Part shown: positions 1 to 8,318 of the stretch, piece by piece | Numbering within the stretch: position 1 is the stretch's first letter | How the letters are laid out: each line of letters starts with the position of its first letter | Assembly (NCBI RefSeq): GCF_900115165.1 | Contig: NZ_FOVP01000001.1 | Coordinates: forward strand, 275,677-339,676 | DNA length: 64,000 bases | Origin: Roseovarius lutimaris | GTDB taxonomy: Bacteria > Pseudomonadota > Alphaproteobacteria > Rhodobacterales > Rhodobacteraceae | Direction: 5' to 3' | Program-made: the position numbers and the translations under genes | Notes under the pieces: generated by a model | Told to the model about the DNA's origin: nothing | Seen by the model: the letters and a program-made list of their open reading frames with translations, nothing else | Databases searched by the model: none

Positions 1-37
1 CCTCGCGGCTCTCGGTCTGACGACGCAGGCGGAGTCA

Positions 38-82
38 GTGGGGCCAGCCCCACACCCCGGGATATTTGACGCCAGAAGAAAC
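38..82 (+). repeat. Structured 3'-end repeat, copy A
   Basis: A perfect 6-bp hairpin (GTGGGG, loop CCAG, CCCCAC) at 38-53 is followed by CCCCGGGATATTT and GCCAGAAGAAAC. The reverse complement of 52985-53036 has the same layout and nearly the same sequence, and shorter relatives lie at 35514, 39746 and 47792. It sits just beyond the stop codon of the sugar dehydrogenase gene. No protein is encoded here. Its function is unknown; a termination or RNA-end role is inferred from position. Confidence 0.6.
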
Positions 83-98
83 CAGAGCATGAGAGAGC

Positions 99-1190
99 CT
101 AGTCGGGGGTGATCCGGTAAGCCGCGCCCTGGGCCACGCTTAGGAACCAGATGCTGCCATCGGGGGCTTCGCGGATGTCGCGCACCCGTTTGGTCTCGGG
201 CGATTTGAGCTGTTCGGCCTCGGTGAGCGGGCTGCCCGAGAGGCGAGAGATATAGCCGAACTTGAGGCTGCCGACAAAGAAATCGCCGCGCCATTCGGGC
301 CAGAGCACGCCGGAATAGATCATCAACCCCGAGGGCGCGATCGAAGGGTCCCAGTAATGCGCCGGCTGCTCCATCCCCGGCTTGGCCGTGCCCTCGCCGA
401 TTTTCAGGCCGGAATAGTGCCGACCATAGGAAATCACCGGCCAGCCATAATTGGCGCCGGATTTGATCCGATTCACCTCATCGCCGCCGCGCGCGCCGTG
501 TTCAGCCGCCCAGAGGTCGCCCTCAAGATCAAGCGCCGCGCCCTGCGGGTTGCGATGGCCGTAAGACCAGATTTCAGGCTGTGCGCCGGGGGTATCGGTG
601 AACGGGTTATCCTTGGGAATGCTGCCATCGCGGGCAATGCGGATGATGCTGCCGTTTTCGCGCGAAAGATCCTGTGCCGAAGGCCGGTCACCGCGTTCGC
701 CGATGCTGGCGTAAAGATACCCGTCGCGGCCCTCGACAAGGCGGCTTCCGAAATGGCGCCCGCCCGAGGAACCGGGCGTAAGCTCGAAAATCACCGTCCA
801 ATCGGTGAGGCGATCCGCGCCGGGGGCAAGGCGAGCATGGGCAATCGCCGTGCCCTCGCCGCCCTGTTGCGGTTTGGCGTAGGTAAAATAGAGCTGGCGG
901 CTCCGGGTAAAGTCACGCGGCACAAGCACGTCGAGCAACCCGCCCTGCCCGCCCGTCGCCACCCTGGGCAGGCCCTTGACGCTTTGCCGACCCTTGTCGT
1001 CGATCAGCAAAAGCCGCCCGCCCCGTTCGGTGATCAACACGCCGCCATCCGGCAGAAAGCCGATCGACCAGGGCTGATCCAGCCCTTTGATCACAGGCGT
1101 CACGGTCAGCGTGCCGACGCTGCTGTCAAGGGCATGGGCGGGGCCGACCGCCAGGATCAGGGCAAGAAGAGCTGCGGCGAAACGGGACAT
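99..1190 (-). CDS. PQQ-dependent aldose sugar dehydrogenase-like protein
   Basis: A 363-aa secreted beta-propeller protein of the soluble glucose/aldose sugar dehydrogenase family (E. coli YliI-like). Residues 1-20 form a signal peptide ending GPAHA, so the mature enzyme should be periplasmic. Family motifs are visible: GLDQPWSIGFLPDGG near the N-terminus, GGRHFGSRL (the conserved His region), SYGHRNPQG and WAAEHG. Relatives oxidise the anomeric carbon of sugars with PQQ and Ca2+; whether this protein binds PQQ and which sugar it uses cannot be read from sequence. The ATG at 1190 has a strong AGGGAGGG ribosome site. It lies 55 bp downstream of dxs on the same strand and may be co-transcribed, with no obvious metabolic link. 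Confidence 0.85.
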   Translation of the reverse strand: MSRFAAALLALILAVGPAHALDSSVGTLTVTPVIKGLDQPWSIGFLPDGGVLITERGGRLLLIDDKGRQSVKGLPRVATGGQGGLLDVLVPRDFTRSRQLYFTYAKPQQGGEGTAIAHARLAPGADRLTDWTVIFELTPGSSGGRHFGSRLVEGRDGYLYASIGERGDRPSAQDLSRENGSIIRIARDGSIPKDNPFTDTPGAQPEIWSYGHRNPQGAALDLEGDLWAAEHGARGGDEVNRIKSGANYGWPVISYGRHYSGLKIGEGTAKPGMEQPAHYWDPSIAPSGLMIYSGVLWPEWRGDFFVGSLKFGYISRLSGSPLTEAEQLKSPETKRVRDIREAPDGSIWFLSVAQGAAYRITPD

Positions 1191-1245
1191 GACCCTCCCT
1201 ATTCAGATGCGATAACACAGGTGCATCGCAGTCATATGGGGGGTC

Positions 1246-3174
1246 TCAGGCGCGTTTTCCACTTATTTGCGCGATATCGAGCACATCAAGCACCTTGGCC
1301 TCGATCTCGGCCGCGCCAAGCCCTGCCACCGCATACATATCCGCCGGGCTAGCCTGATCAATGAAGATATCAGGCAGAACCATCGAGCGGAATTTGAAGC
1401 CCCGGTCAAAAATGCCATGTTCGGCCAGCAACTGCGCGACATGGCTGCCAAAGCCGCCGATGGCGCCTTCTTCAATGGTGATCAGCGCCTCGTGATTGGC
1501 AGCCAGATCAAGGATCATCACCGCGTCGAGCGGTTTGGCAAAGCGCGCATCGGCGATGGTTGGCGTGATGCCGCGCGCGCGCAATGCCTCGGAGGATTTC
1601 AGAACCTCGCCAAGACGGGTGCCGAACGACAGGATCGCGACGCGCTTGCCCTCTTGGATGATCCGGCCTTTGCCGATCTCAAGCGCCTCACCGCATTCGG
1701 GCATCTCGACGCCCATCCCCTCGCCGCGCGGATAGCGAAAAGCGATTGGCCCCTCGTCATGCGCGGCGGCGGTGGCGACCATATGGACAAGCTCGGCCTC
1801 ATCGGCGGCGGCCATCACCACGAAGCCCGGAAGATTGGCAAGAAAGGCGATGTCGAACGCCCCCGCATGGGTCGCGCCATCGGCCCCGACAAGCCCGGCA
1901 CGATCAATCGCAAAGCGCACCGGCAGGCGTTGGATCGCCACATCATGCACGACCTGATCATAACCGCGCTGGAGAAACGTGGAATAAAGCGCGCAGAACG
2001 GCTTGAGGCCCCCCGCCGCAAGCCCCGCCGAGAAAGTCACCGCGTGCTGCTCGGCGATGCCAACGTCAAAACAGCGCGACGGGTGGCGGCTTGCGAACAG
2101 ATCAAGCCCGGTGCCATCGGGCATCGCTGCCGTCACCGCACAGATCTTGTCATCCCGCGCCGCCTCGGCCAACAGAGCGTCGGCAAAGACGCGGGTATAG
2201 CTTGGCGCGTTCGAGGGCGCCTTTTTCTGCTCGCCGGTCAGAACATCGAATTTCGCCGTCGCATGACCGCCGTCGCTTGCGCTTTCGGCCGGGCCATAGC
2301 CCTTGCCCTTTTTGGTCATCACATGAATGAGGATCGGCCCGGTGGCGCGTTGGCGCACCGTGCGCAGAACCGGCAAAAGCTGATCCATGTCATGGCCGTC
2401 AATCGGGCCGACATAGGAAAAGCCAAGCTCTTCGAACAAGGTGCCGCCGACCGCCAAGCCCTTGAGCATTTCTTTGGCGCGCCGCGCGCCCTCCTGAAAG
2501 GGCGGCGGCAACAGCGACACGGCGCCCTTGGCGGCGGCCTTGAATTCCTGAAACGGCTCGCCCGCATAAAGCCGCGAGAGATAGGACGAGAACGCCCCCA
2601 CCGGCGGGGCAATCGACATTTCATTGTCGTTGAGAATGACAATCAGGCGTTTCTTGAGGTGGCCGGCATTGTTCAGCGCTTCAAACGCCATGCCCGCACT
2701 CATCGCGCCATCGCCGATTACCGCAATTGCATCGCCATGCCCGGTGGGGCAATTGCCACCAAGATCACGCGCCACGGCAAAGCCGAGCGCGGCACTGATC
2801 GAGGTCGAGCTATGGGCGGCGCCGAACGGGTCATAGGGGCTCTCGCTGCGTTTGGTAAAGCCGCTCAGCCCGTCCTTTTGGCGAATGGTGCGGATCCGGT
2901 CGCGCCGCCCGGTCAGGATCTTGTGGGGATAGCATTGGTGGCTGACGTCCCAGATGATCTTGTCGCGGGGCGCATCAAACACCGCATGCAGCGCCACGGT
3001 CAGTTCGACCACGCCAAGCCCGGCGCCAAGATGGCCGCCGGTTTCCGAGACCGCCGAAATCGTCTCGGCGCGCAATTCATGCGCAAGCTGCGTCAGCTGG
3101 GGATCCGAGAAGCGTTTGAGATCGGCAGGCGTGGCGACCTGATCAAGCAGCGGTGTGTCTGGGCGGTTCGGCAT
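1246..3174 (-). CDS. dxs: 1-deoxy-D-xylulose-5-phosphate synthase
   Basis: A 642-aa thiamine-diphosphate enzyme that condenses pyruvate with glyceraldehyde-3-phosphate, the first step of the MEP isoprenoid pathway. The ThDP-binding motif begins GDGAMSAG at residue 154 and ends with NDNEMSI. The transketolase-like pyrimidine domain carries the catalytic Glu in [10 protein letters not shown] (about residue 376), and the C-terminal transketolase domain is complete. Length is normal for Dxs. The ATG at 3174 follows an AAGGAGGGG ribosome site. It is third in a minus-strand xseB-ispA-dxs group, an order common in proteobacteria, with 44 bp to ispA. ispDF, two further MEP steps, lies at 60461 in the same window. 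Very confident. Confidence 0.97.
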   Translation of the reverse strand: MPNRPDTPLLDQVATPADLKRFSDPQLTQLAHELRAETISAVSETGGHLGAGLGVVELTVALHAVFDAPRDKIIWDVSHQCYPHKILTGRRDRIRTIRQKDGLSGFTKRSESPYDPFGAAHSSTSISAALGFAVARDLGGNCPTGHGDAIAVIGDGAMSAGMAFEALNNAGHLKKRLIVILNDNEMSIAPPVGAFSSYLSRLYAGEPFQEFKAAAKGAVSLLPPPFQEGARRAKEMLKGLAVGGTLFEELGFSYVGPIDGHDMDQLLPVLRTVRQRATGPILIHVMTKKGKGYGPAESASDGGHATAKFDVLTGEQKKAPSNAPSYTRVFADALLAEAARDDKICAVTAAMPDGTGLDLFASRHPSRCFDVGIAEQHAVTFSAGLAAGGLKPFCALYSTFLQRGYDQVVHDVAIQRLPVRFAIDRAGLVGADGATHAGAFDIAFLANLPGFVVMAAADEAELVHMVATAAAHDEGPIAFRYPRGEGMGVEMPECGEALEIGKGRIIQEGKRVAILSFGTRLGEVLKSSEALRARGITPTIADARFAKPLDAVMILDLAANHEALITIEEGAIGGFGSHVAQLLAEHGIFDRGFKFRSMVLPDIFIDQASPADMYAVAGLGAAEIEAKVLDVLDIAQISGKRA

Positions 3175-3218
3175 TGCGGGGCCCCTCCTTGCGGGGTGAA
3201 AGTCACGGCGGTGGCAAC

Positions 3219-4094
3219 TCAGGTCTGGCGCGAGATAACGAAGCGCGCAAGCTGCTGCAAGGTGTCGGCCTTGTCACCATAGCATGATAGCGCATCACAG
3301 GCCGCGTCAACAAGCGACCTGGCCTCGGCACGCGCGCCATCAAGCCCGAGATGCGACACGAAGGTGGCCTTGCCGGCCGCGGCATCCTTGCCCACGGCCT
3401 TGCCGACCTGCGCCGCATCGCCGGTCACGTCAATCACATCGTCCTGAATTTGAAAGGCCAGCCCAAGCGCCTTTGAATAGCGCGTCAGAGGGGCAAGATC
3501 GCCTGCCCCCATGCGCGCCCCGGCGGTCGCGGCCCAGGTGATCAGAGCGCCGGTCTTGCCCGCCTGCAAGGTTGTGATCTCGGCAAGGTTTAGCGGGGTT
3601 GCTGCGGTTTCGGCTGCGATATCAAGCGCTTGACCAAGAACCATGCCCTGGCCACCGGCGGCGCGCGCAAGGCTGAGGGCGAGGTCGGCGCGAATGTCGG
3701 CGGCCTCTGCGCCGTCGGGGTGGGTAACCAACTCGAACGCCAGCGAGTGCAGGGCGTCACCCACAAGAATCGCCGTTGCCTCATCCCATTTGACATGCAC
3801 CGTCGGCTGGCCCCGGCGCAGATCATCGTCATCCATCGCCGGAAGGTCGTCATGCACGAGGCTATAGGCATGCAGCGCCTCGATGCCGCAGGCAGGCCAG
3901 ATCGCACGCTCGCCCGCCACATCGTGAAGGCGCGCGGTTTCCATCACCAGAAAGCCGCGAATGCGTTTGCCGCCGCGCGTCGCATAGCCCATGCCCTGCG
4001 CCACGTCACCACTGCCGAAACCCGCCAGAACGCTGTCAAAATGCGCCTGAATAAGCACCGCATCCCCGGAAAGCCCGGTTTTCATCGCCTTCAA
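3219..4094 (-). CDS. ispA: Farnesyl diphosphate synthase (geranyltranstransferase)
   Basis: A polyprenyl synthetase of about 290 aa that joins isopentenyl diphosphate units to make geranyl and farnesyl diphosphate in the cytoplasm. The first aspartate-rich motif, [10 protein letters not shown], is at residues 82-91, and the second, DDVID, near residue 220; both bind Mg2+-diphosphate. The frame opens at a TTG (4094) overlapping the xseB stop, and an ATG three codons in (4085) is an equally possible start. The overlap indicates translational coupling with xseB. Product chain length is inferred from the short-chain (IspA) family and from the xseB-ispA-dxs context. Confidence 0.94.
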   Translation of the reverse strand: MKAMKTGLSGDAVLIQAHFDSVLAGFGSGDVAQGMGYATRGGKRIRGFLVMETARLHDVAGERAIWPACGIEALHAYSLVHDDLPAMDDDDLRRGQPTVHVKWDEATAILVGDALHSLAFELVTHPDGAEAADIRADLALSLARAAGGQGMVLGQALDIAAETAATPLNLAEITTLQAGKTGALITWAATAGARMGAGDLAPLTRYSKALGLAFQIQDDVIDVTGDAAQVGKAVGKDAAAGKATFVSHLGLDGARAEARSLVDAACDALSCYGDKADTLQQLARFVISRQT

Positions 4095-4342
4095 AGGCCC
4101 TCGACCGGGGTGGTGCCGGTGGGCTGGCCGTCGCCGTCAAGCGTGATCGCGGCGACTTTTTCCTCGGCCTCTTTCAGCTTGGCCTCGCAGCGCTTCTTGA
4201 GGTCTGCGCCGCGCTCGTAAAGGGTGATTGATTCTTCAAGCGCCACATCGCCACGCTCCAGCCGTCCGACAACCTGTTCGAGCTCTTTCATCGCCTGTTC
4301 AAACGACATTTCGGACAGGGGAGTATCGGGCATTGCGGGCAT
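4091..4342 (-). CDS. xseB: Exodeoxyribonuclease VII small subunit
   Basis: An 83-aa protein with the XseB signature: the helical core SFEQAMKELEQVVGRLERGD followed by ESITLYERG and a charged helix containing KLKEAEEKV. XseB binds XseA to form exonuclease VII, which degrades single-stranded DNA to oligonucleotides; xseA is not in this window. First gene of the xseB-ispA-dxs group. The ATG at 4342 has AACAGG immediately upstream, and a second in-frame ATG at 4333 is possible. Its stop overlaps the ispA start. Confidence 0.93.
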   Translation of the reverse strand: MPAMPDTPLSEMSFEQAMKELEQVVGRLERGDVALEESITLYERGADLKKRCEAKLKEAEEKVAAITLDGDGQPTGTTPVEGL

Positions 4343-4435
4343 CCTGTTGCTGGTTTTTCACGCATCACCATAACCATGTCAGCCGGGGGGTGCAATTCGG
4401 TTGACGCCCGTTTGCGGCTGCGGGACATTGGCGCC

Positions 4436-5407
4436 ATGAGTGACCTGCCGACCCCTGCCCCTCTGCCCGACCCTGAGAGGCTGCTTGCCCTGCATCGGCG
4501 CTTTGAAGCGGCGCGCAACGCCTGCCCGGAACTTGAAACCGCAGACCTCGGCGAGGTGCTACGCATTGTGCCCGGCAAGCGCGCGATCCTGAAAGGCACG
4601 CTTGCCGGGCGCGCAGCCGTCTTTCGCATCTTCGAGCCTGAGCAAGGCGATATCTCGACGCGCGAATGGCGCGAAATGACGCGGATATGGCCCTATATGA
4701 ACAGCGGCCCCTACCGCGTGGCCGAGCCGCTTTTGCATCTGCCGGAGCATGGCATCCTGGCGATCGAACATGTGCCGGGTCAGCCCCTGCTAAAGCATTT
4801 CTGGCAAGCAGAGCCCGACACCCGTGCCCGCCACCTGCGCCCTGCCGCAGAGTGGTTGCGCCGCTATACCGAAGGCAGCGAAACCTGGCGGGCGGGCAAT
4901 GCGGCCGGCTGGATCGCGCGGGTTGAACGCGCGGCCGCAAGCCAGCCCTTCGCCAATCTGCGTGCGCTTGAGGCCGGGATTCTGGACGAGTTACGCCGGA
5001 TGGCCGCAATGCTTGAGACGCAAGAATGGCGCGTTGCCATCTGCCATGGGGATTTTCACCCCAACAACCTGATCACAAACGAGGATCGCCTGACGGGTAT
5101 CGACATCGGCGGCTCGGCGCGGATGCCGGTCTGCAAGGATATCGCGCGCTTTTTGGTGCATATGGGTCGGCGCGGCATGATCCCCTCGGGGCTGCGCCAG
5201 CTTGGCGTTGACCAGGTCGGGATTGCGGCTTTTGCGGATGCCTTTGCACTGTCAAGTGTCGAGCGCGGGCTTTGGCTGCCGTTTTTCATCGGGTGCGAGG
5301 CGTTGATCCGGGTGGAAAACAAAAGCCTGAAAAAGGGCCGGATCAAACGCGCCGAAGAAATGTATCGGGCGCTGCGCGACGATCTGATTGCCGCGCGCAG
5401 CGCCTGA
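4436..5407 (+). CDS. APH-family phosphotransferase
   Basis: A roughly 323-aa protein with an aminoglycoside phosphotransferase/choline-kinase type fold. The catalytic loop HGDFHPNNL (Brenner motif, with the catalytic Asp and metal-binding Asn) lies about two thirds along, followed by a DFG-like GIDIGG. N-terminal kinase-lobe motifs are weak. The substrate is unknown; relatives phosphorylate small molecules such as choline, amino sugars or antibiotics. The frame opens at 4376, but the ATG at 4436 is preferred because it leaves about 90 bp for the divergent promoters of this gene and xseB. It converges on the HerA-like gene with a single base between the stop codons. Confidence 0.75.
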   Translation: MSDLPTPAPLPDPERLLALHRRFEAARNACPELETADLGEVLRIVPGKRAILKGTLAGRAAVFRIFEPEQGDISTREWREMTRIWPYMNSGPYRVAEPLLHLPEHGILAIEHVPGQPLLKHFWQAEPDTRARHLRPAAEWLRRYTEGSETWRAGNAAGWIARVERAAASQPFANLRALEAGILDELRRMAAMLETQEWRVAICHGDFHPNNLITNEDRLTGIDIGGSARMPVCKDIARFLVHMGRRGMIPSGLRQLGVDQVGIAAFADAFALSSVERGLWLPFFIGCEALIRVENKSLKKGRIKRAEEMYRALRDDLIAARSA

Positions 5408-5408
5408 A

Positions 5409-6965
5409 TCAGCGCCCCTTGAACAGACTGCCCAGGATGCCGCGCACAAGGCGGCGCCCGGTCGTGCCCTTCAACTCTTTTAGAACCACATCGGTCAGCG
5501 CCTTGCCAAAGCCCCCTGACGAGGTGGCTTTGCGCGACCGACTTGAGCGGCTTTCGGTTTCGCCGCCGGAATAGCGGCGCGCGGCCTTGAATTCGCGGTC
5601 TTTCTCGGCGGCCTGTGCTTCGCGCGCCTCTGCCTGTTCTGCCTCTTGTGCCTCTTGGGCGGCGGCCTCGGCCCGGGCCAGCAACATCTCATGCGCCGAG
5701 TGGCGATCAAAGACGGTTTCATACTTGCCCTTGACCGGCGAGGCGTCGATCACCGCGCGCCGGGTCGCAGCGTCACAAGGTCCAAGCCGGGTCGCGGGGG
5801 GGCGGATCAGGGTGCGTTCGACCACCCCCGGCACGCCCTTGTTTTGCAGCATCGAGGTCACCGCCTCGCCGACGCCGACATCGCGAATGGCCTCGACCGT
5901 GTCAAAGCGCGGATTCGGGCGATAGGTTTCCGCCGCCCGCCTGAGCGCCTTTTGATCGCGCGCGGTAAAGGCGCGCAGGGCATGCTGAAAGCGGTTGCCA
6001 AGCTGGCCAAGGATATCCTCGGGCACGTCGTCGGGGTTCTGGGTGATGAAATAGATCCCCACCCCCTTGGAGCGGATCAGCCGCGCCACCTGTTCAACCT
6101 TGTCGACAAGCGCTTTGGGGGCGTCCTCGAACAACAGATGCGCTTCGTCAAAAAAGAACACCAGCTTGGGTTTGTCGACATCGCCCACCTCGGGCAGGGT
6201 CTCGAACAGCTCGCTCAACAGCCAAAGCAGGAAAGTCGCGTAAAGCCGGGGCGAGTTGATCAGCCGGTCGGCGGCAAGGATGTTGACATAGCCGCGCCCA
6301 TCCGGCGTGGTGCGCATCAAATCGTCAAGCGACAGCGCCGGTTCGCCAAAGAAATGCGTGCCGCCCTGATTTTCAAGCACCAGAAGCGAGCGTTGGATCG
6401 CCCCCACCGAAGAGGCCCCGACATTGCCAAAACGCAGCGACAGGTCAGCGGCATTCTGGCCGACCCAGGTCAACAAGGCCTGCAAGTCATTCATATCCAG
6501 AAGCGGCATGCCCTCTTCATCGGCGACGCGAAAGGCGATGTTCAACACCCCCTCCTGCGCATCCGTCAGCCCCATCAGCCGCGACAGCAACAGCGGGCCC
6601 ATCTCTGACATGGTGGTGCGCACCGGGTGGCCCTGTTCGCCGAACAGATCCCAGAATATCACCGGATAGCTGTCATAGCGGAAATCGACAAAGCCGATCT
6701 TTTCGGCCCGCTCGGTAAAGGGCGCGTGCAGCTTGCCGCCGGGATCGCCCGCCACCGCCATGCCCGACACATCGCCCTTGATATCCGACAGGATCACCGG
6801 CACCCCGGCATCCGAAAAGCCCTCGGCCAGAATTTGCAGGGTGACGGTCTTGCCGGTGCCCGTGGCCCCCGCAATAAGCCCGTGCCTGTTGCCGTATTTC
6901 AGCAGCAGATCCTGCGGCTCTGAATAGTCCGGCCCGCCGCCGCCTATGAATAGCGTTTTCTGCAC
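5409..6965 (-). CDS. DUF853 HerA/YjgR-like P-loop ATPase
   Basis: A 518-aa ATPase of the helicase HerA-like DUF853 family (E. coli YjgR is about 500 aa). Walker A GATGTGKT sits at about residues 33-40, SDIKGDVSG follows, and Walker B is LVFFFDEAHLLF near the middle. ITQNPDDVP and QLGNRFQHALRAFT match HerA/FtsK-type motor domains. The C-terminus is a Glu/Ala-rich coiled stretch and ends GRRLVRGILGSLFKG, a typical tail. Family function is unproven; DNA translocation is inferred from the fold. It starts with GTG. Upstream is the spacer that carries two candidate sRNAs on the opposite strand. Confidence 0.88.
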   Translation of the reverse strand: MQKTLFIGGGGPDYSEPQDLLLKYGNRHGLIAGATGTGKTVTLQILAEGFSDAGVPVILSDIKGDVSGMAVAGDPGGKLHAPFTERAEKIGFVDFRYDSYPVIFWDLFGEQGHPVRTTMSEMGPLLLSRLMGLTDAQEGVLNIAFRVADEEGMPLLDMNDLQALLTWVGQNAADLSLRFGNVGASSVGAIQRSLLVLENQGGTHFFGEPALSLDDLMRTTPDGRGYVNILAADRLINSPRLYATFLLWLLSELFETLPEVGDVDKPKLVFFFDEAHLLFEDAPKALVDKVEQVARLIRSKGVGIYFITQNPDDVPEDILGQLGNRFQHALRAFTARDQKALRRAAETYRPNPRFDTVEAIRDVGVGEAVTSMLQNKGVPGVVERTLIRPPATRLGPCDAATRRAVIDASPVKGKYETVFDRHSAHEMLLARAEAAAQEAQEAEQAEAREAQAAEKDREFKAARRYSGGETESRSSRSRKATSSGGFGKALTDVVLKELKGTTGRRLVRGILGSLFKGR

Positions 6966-7040
6966 CCTGATACCCCTCGTCCCAAAATGGTCACGCGCCG
7001 AACATACAAAGTTAAGGTTTTCATGCCAGTATCAATTCAG

Positions 7041-7119
7041 TCCCGGGGCCGATTGTCCTCTGGTGCCGGGTGACTTCCTCCCTGTCAGACTGGCCGCGCC
7101 TTCGGGTGCGGCCTTTTTT
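7041..7119 (+). ncRNA. Candidate small RNA with anti-SD loops (sRNA-1)
   Basis: Three consecutive hairpins can be drawn. CCCGG/CCGGG with an inner CC/GG (7042-7070) exposes GUCCUCU. TGAC/GTCA (7071-7087) exposes the nine-base loop UUCCUCCCU. A 9-bp stem (7092-7113) capped by UUCG is followed by six Us. The pyrimidine loops are complementary to Shine-Dalgarno sequences, as in the CCUCC-loop sRNAs known from Rhodobacter. The 5' end is uncertain; TATCAAT at 7030-7036 is the only -10-like sequence at a suitable distance and no -35 box is obvious. Expression is inferred. Confidence 0.45.
7092..7119 (+). terminator. Intrinsic terminator with UUCG loop
   Basis: The stem GGCCGCGCC/GGTGCGGCC (9 bp, one G-U pair) has a TTCG loop and is followed by TTTTTT. 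The T-tract exists only on the plus strand, so this ends a plus-strand transcript that begins inside the spacer; no plus-strand protein gene precedes it within 1.6 kb. Confidence 0.85.
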
Positions 7120-7170
7120 CGTGCGGACTTTCCTGTGCGGCGTTTTTTCAGGTTTTTACGAACTCACCTG

Positions 7171-7199
7171 TTGACGGGTGCGGCCTTCTGTCCTAGCGT
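7171..7199 (+). promoter_or_regulatory. Sigma-70-like promoter
   Basis: TTGACG (7171-7176), 17 bp, then TAGCGT (7194-7199). The -35 box is near consensus and the -10 box resembles the TAGCAC box seen upstream of the ATPase-metA genes at 28437. It would start a transcript near 7206 that ends at the terminator at 7243-7271. Confidence 0.5.
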
Positions 7200-7205
7200 C
7201 TGCAC

Positions 7206-7271
7206 CAATAACTAAGTCGGCCAGTCCGACGGGGAGAGACAGGAAAGAGGCCGCGAGGCCTCTTTCTTTTT
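7206..7271 (+). ncRNA. Candidate second small RNA (sRNA-2)
   Basis: A roughly 65-nt transcript is predicted between the promoter at 7171 and the terminator ending near 7271. It contains a 5-bp hairpin GTCGG/CCGAC (7216-7230), a purine-rich single-stranded stretch GGGGAGAGACAG (7231-7242) and the terminator stem. There is no plausible open reading frame. The purine stretch is complementary to the loop of sRNA-1. Existence as an RNA is inferred from the promoter-to-terminator layout only. Confidence 0.4.
7243..7271 (+). terminator. Intrinsic terminator, perfect 10-bp stem
   Basis: GAAAGAGGCC (7243-7252), loop GCGA, GGCCTCTTTC (7257-7266), then TTTTT and further T-rich sequence. The T-tract is on the plus strand only. 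Confidence 0.88.
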
Positions 7272-7427
7272 GTTTGTTCTTTTTGTTTGACGTATTTTGC
7301 TGTGTGGATAGGGGCGTCGCGTCCGCGAAAACCTGCCAGAGTGCGGCGGCTTTGCTGAAATTTGATCCTGACTCTTCCGCCCGACCATGATAGTGCGCAT
7401 AAAACAGTCCAGTTTTATGGGGAAACG

Positions 7428-8105
7428 ATGCCTAGATTTTTTTCGAACCTTTCGCTGATCGCCGTTCTGGCAATGGGCACATCGCTGAGTGCGCAAGAGG
7501 CCACGACCGAAGCCGAGACGGCCCCGGCAGCCGACGCACAGGCCACCGACGCACAGACCCCGGCTGAGGCCCCCGCCGACAGCGCGGCCCCTGCCCCCGA
7601 AGGCGATGCGGCAATCGCCGCCGACGGGCTTGACCTAGGTCGCGAGGTCCAGGAGGATCCGTCTTATATCAAGGCCACATATGACGATTGGCAGATGAAA
7701 TGCTTTCGCACCGGCACCGAAGAAGACCTGTGCCAGATGTATCAGCTTCTGACCGAACAGGCCGGCAATCCGGTCGCCGAATTCAGCCTTTATCGCCTGC
7801 CGAAAGGCGCGCCGGTTGCAGCGGGCGCGACGGTTGCCGTGCCGCTTGGCACGCTTCTGAGTGAGGAAATCAAGATTTCGATCGACGGAGGCAAAGCCAA
7901 AAGTTACTCCTATTCATTCTGCTCCATGGCCGGTTGTTTTGCACGGATCGGCCTGGCACAGGCCGACGTTGATGCGCTGAAACGCGGCGTCAAGGCAACG
8001 CTTGAAATCGTCCCGGCACAGGCCCCTGACCAAAAGGTCAAGATTGACGTCTCGCTCAAGGGCTTTACCGCCGCCTTTGACAACGCCTCCGTGCTTCAGC
8101 AGTAA
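7428..8105 (+). CDS. Invasion-associated locus B (IalB) family protein
   Basis: A 225-aa secreted protein. Residues 1-22 form a signal peptide (hydrophobic SLIAVLAMG, cleavage after LSA), followed by a roughly 40-residue Ala/Pro/Glu linker and then the IalB domain beginning near DDWQMKCF. Four cysteines (KCF, DLC, SFC, GCF) suggest disulfides in the periplasm. The family is named for a Bartonella protein; its role in free-living bacteria is not established. The frame extends upstream to 7362, but the ATG at 7428 has a GGGGA ribosome site and opens directly into the signal peptide. An intrinsic terminator follows at 8146. Confidence 0.87.
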   Translation: MPRFFSNLSLIAVLAMGTSLSAQEATTEAETAPAADAQATDAQTPAEAPADSAAPAPEGDAAIAADGLDLGREVQEDPSYIKATYDDWQMKCFRTGTEEDLCQMYQLLTEQAGNPVAEFSLYRLPKGAPVAAGATVAVPLGTLLSEEIKISIDGGKAKSYSYSFCSMAGCFARIGLAQADVDALKRGVKATLEIVPAQAPDQKVKIDVSLKGFTAAFDNASVLQQ

Positions 8106-8145
8106 ACCGCCCCCGAGGCCGCGCGGCCTGGACAAAGCGAACTTG

Positions 8146-8180
8146 AAATGCCGCCAGGGAACCACCGGGCGGCATTTTTC
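8146..8180 (+). terminator. Intrinsic terminator after the IalB gene
   Basis: AAATGCCGCC (8146-8155) pairs with GGCGGCATTT (8168-8177) around a 12-base loop, followed by TT. It lies 40 bp beyond the stop codon. Confidence 0.82.
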
Positions 8181-8318
8181 TTGGGTCGGCCCTGTGGCCA
8201 GTCACATTGCGGTGATCATGCGGACAAAGCCGCCGCCCTTCCGGACCCGGACCTTGCGCAGCCGTCACGACGCCGTCAGTGTCGCGCCGACAGGCGGGCG
8301 GACAAAGGAGCATGACGC

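Larger units (their letters stand above)
6966..7427. other. Gene-free spacer with two candidate small-RNA units
   Basis: This 462-bp stretch has no credible protein gene. It holds, on the plus strand, a structured segment at 7041-7119 ending in a UUCG-capped terminator, a promoter-like sequence at 7171-7199, and a second segment to about 7271 ending in another intrinsic terminator. From 7272 to 7427 there is a T-rich tract, a TTGACG at 7287 without a well-spaced -10 box, an inverted DnaA-box-like TGTGGATAG at 7303, and the ialB ribosome site. Confidence 0.7.

Noticed and set aside
357..1352. Long plus-strand frame opposite the sugar dehydrogenase gene
   Set aside because: Arg/Ala/Gly-rich antisense shadow of a real gene; no ribosome site and no domain.
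1267..3282. 671-codon plus-strand frame opposite dxs
   Set aside because: Antisense shadow typical of GC-rich DNA; dxs on the other strand is unambiguous.
7303..7311. Inverted DnaA-box-like TGTGGATAG
   Set aside because: A single imperfect copy; expected by chance in 64 kb.
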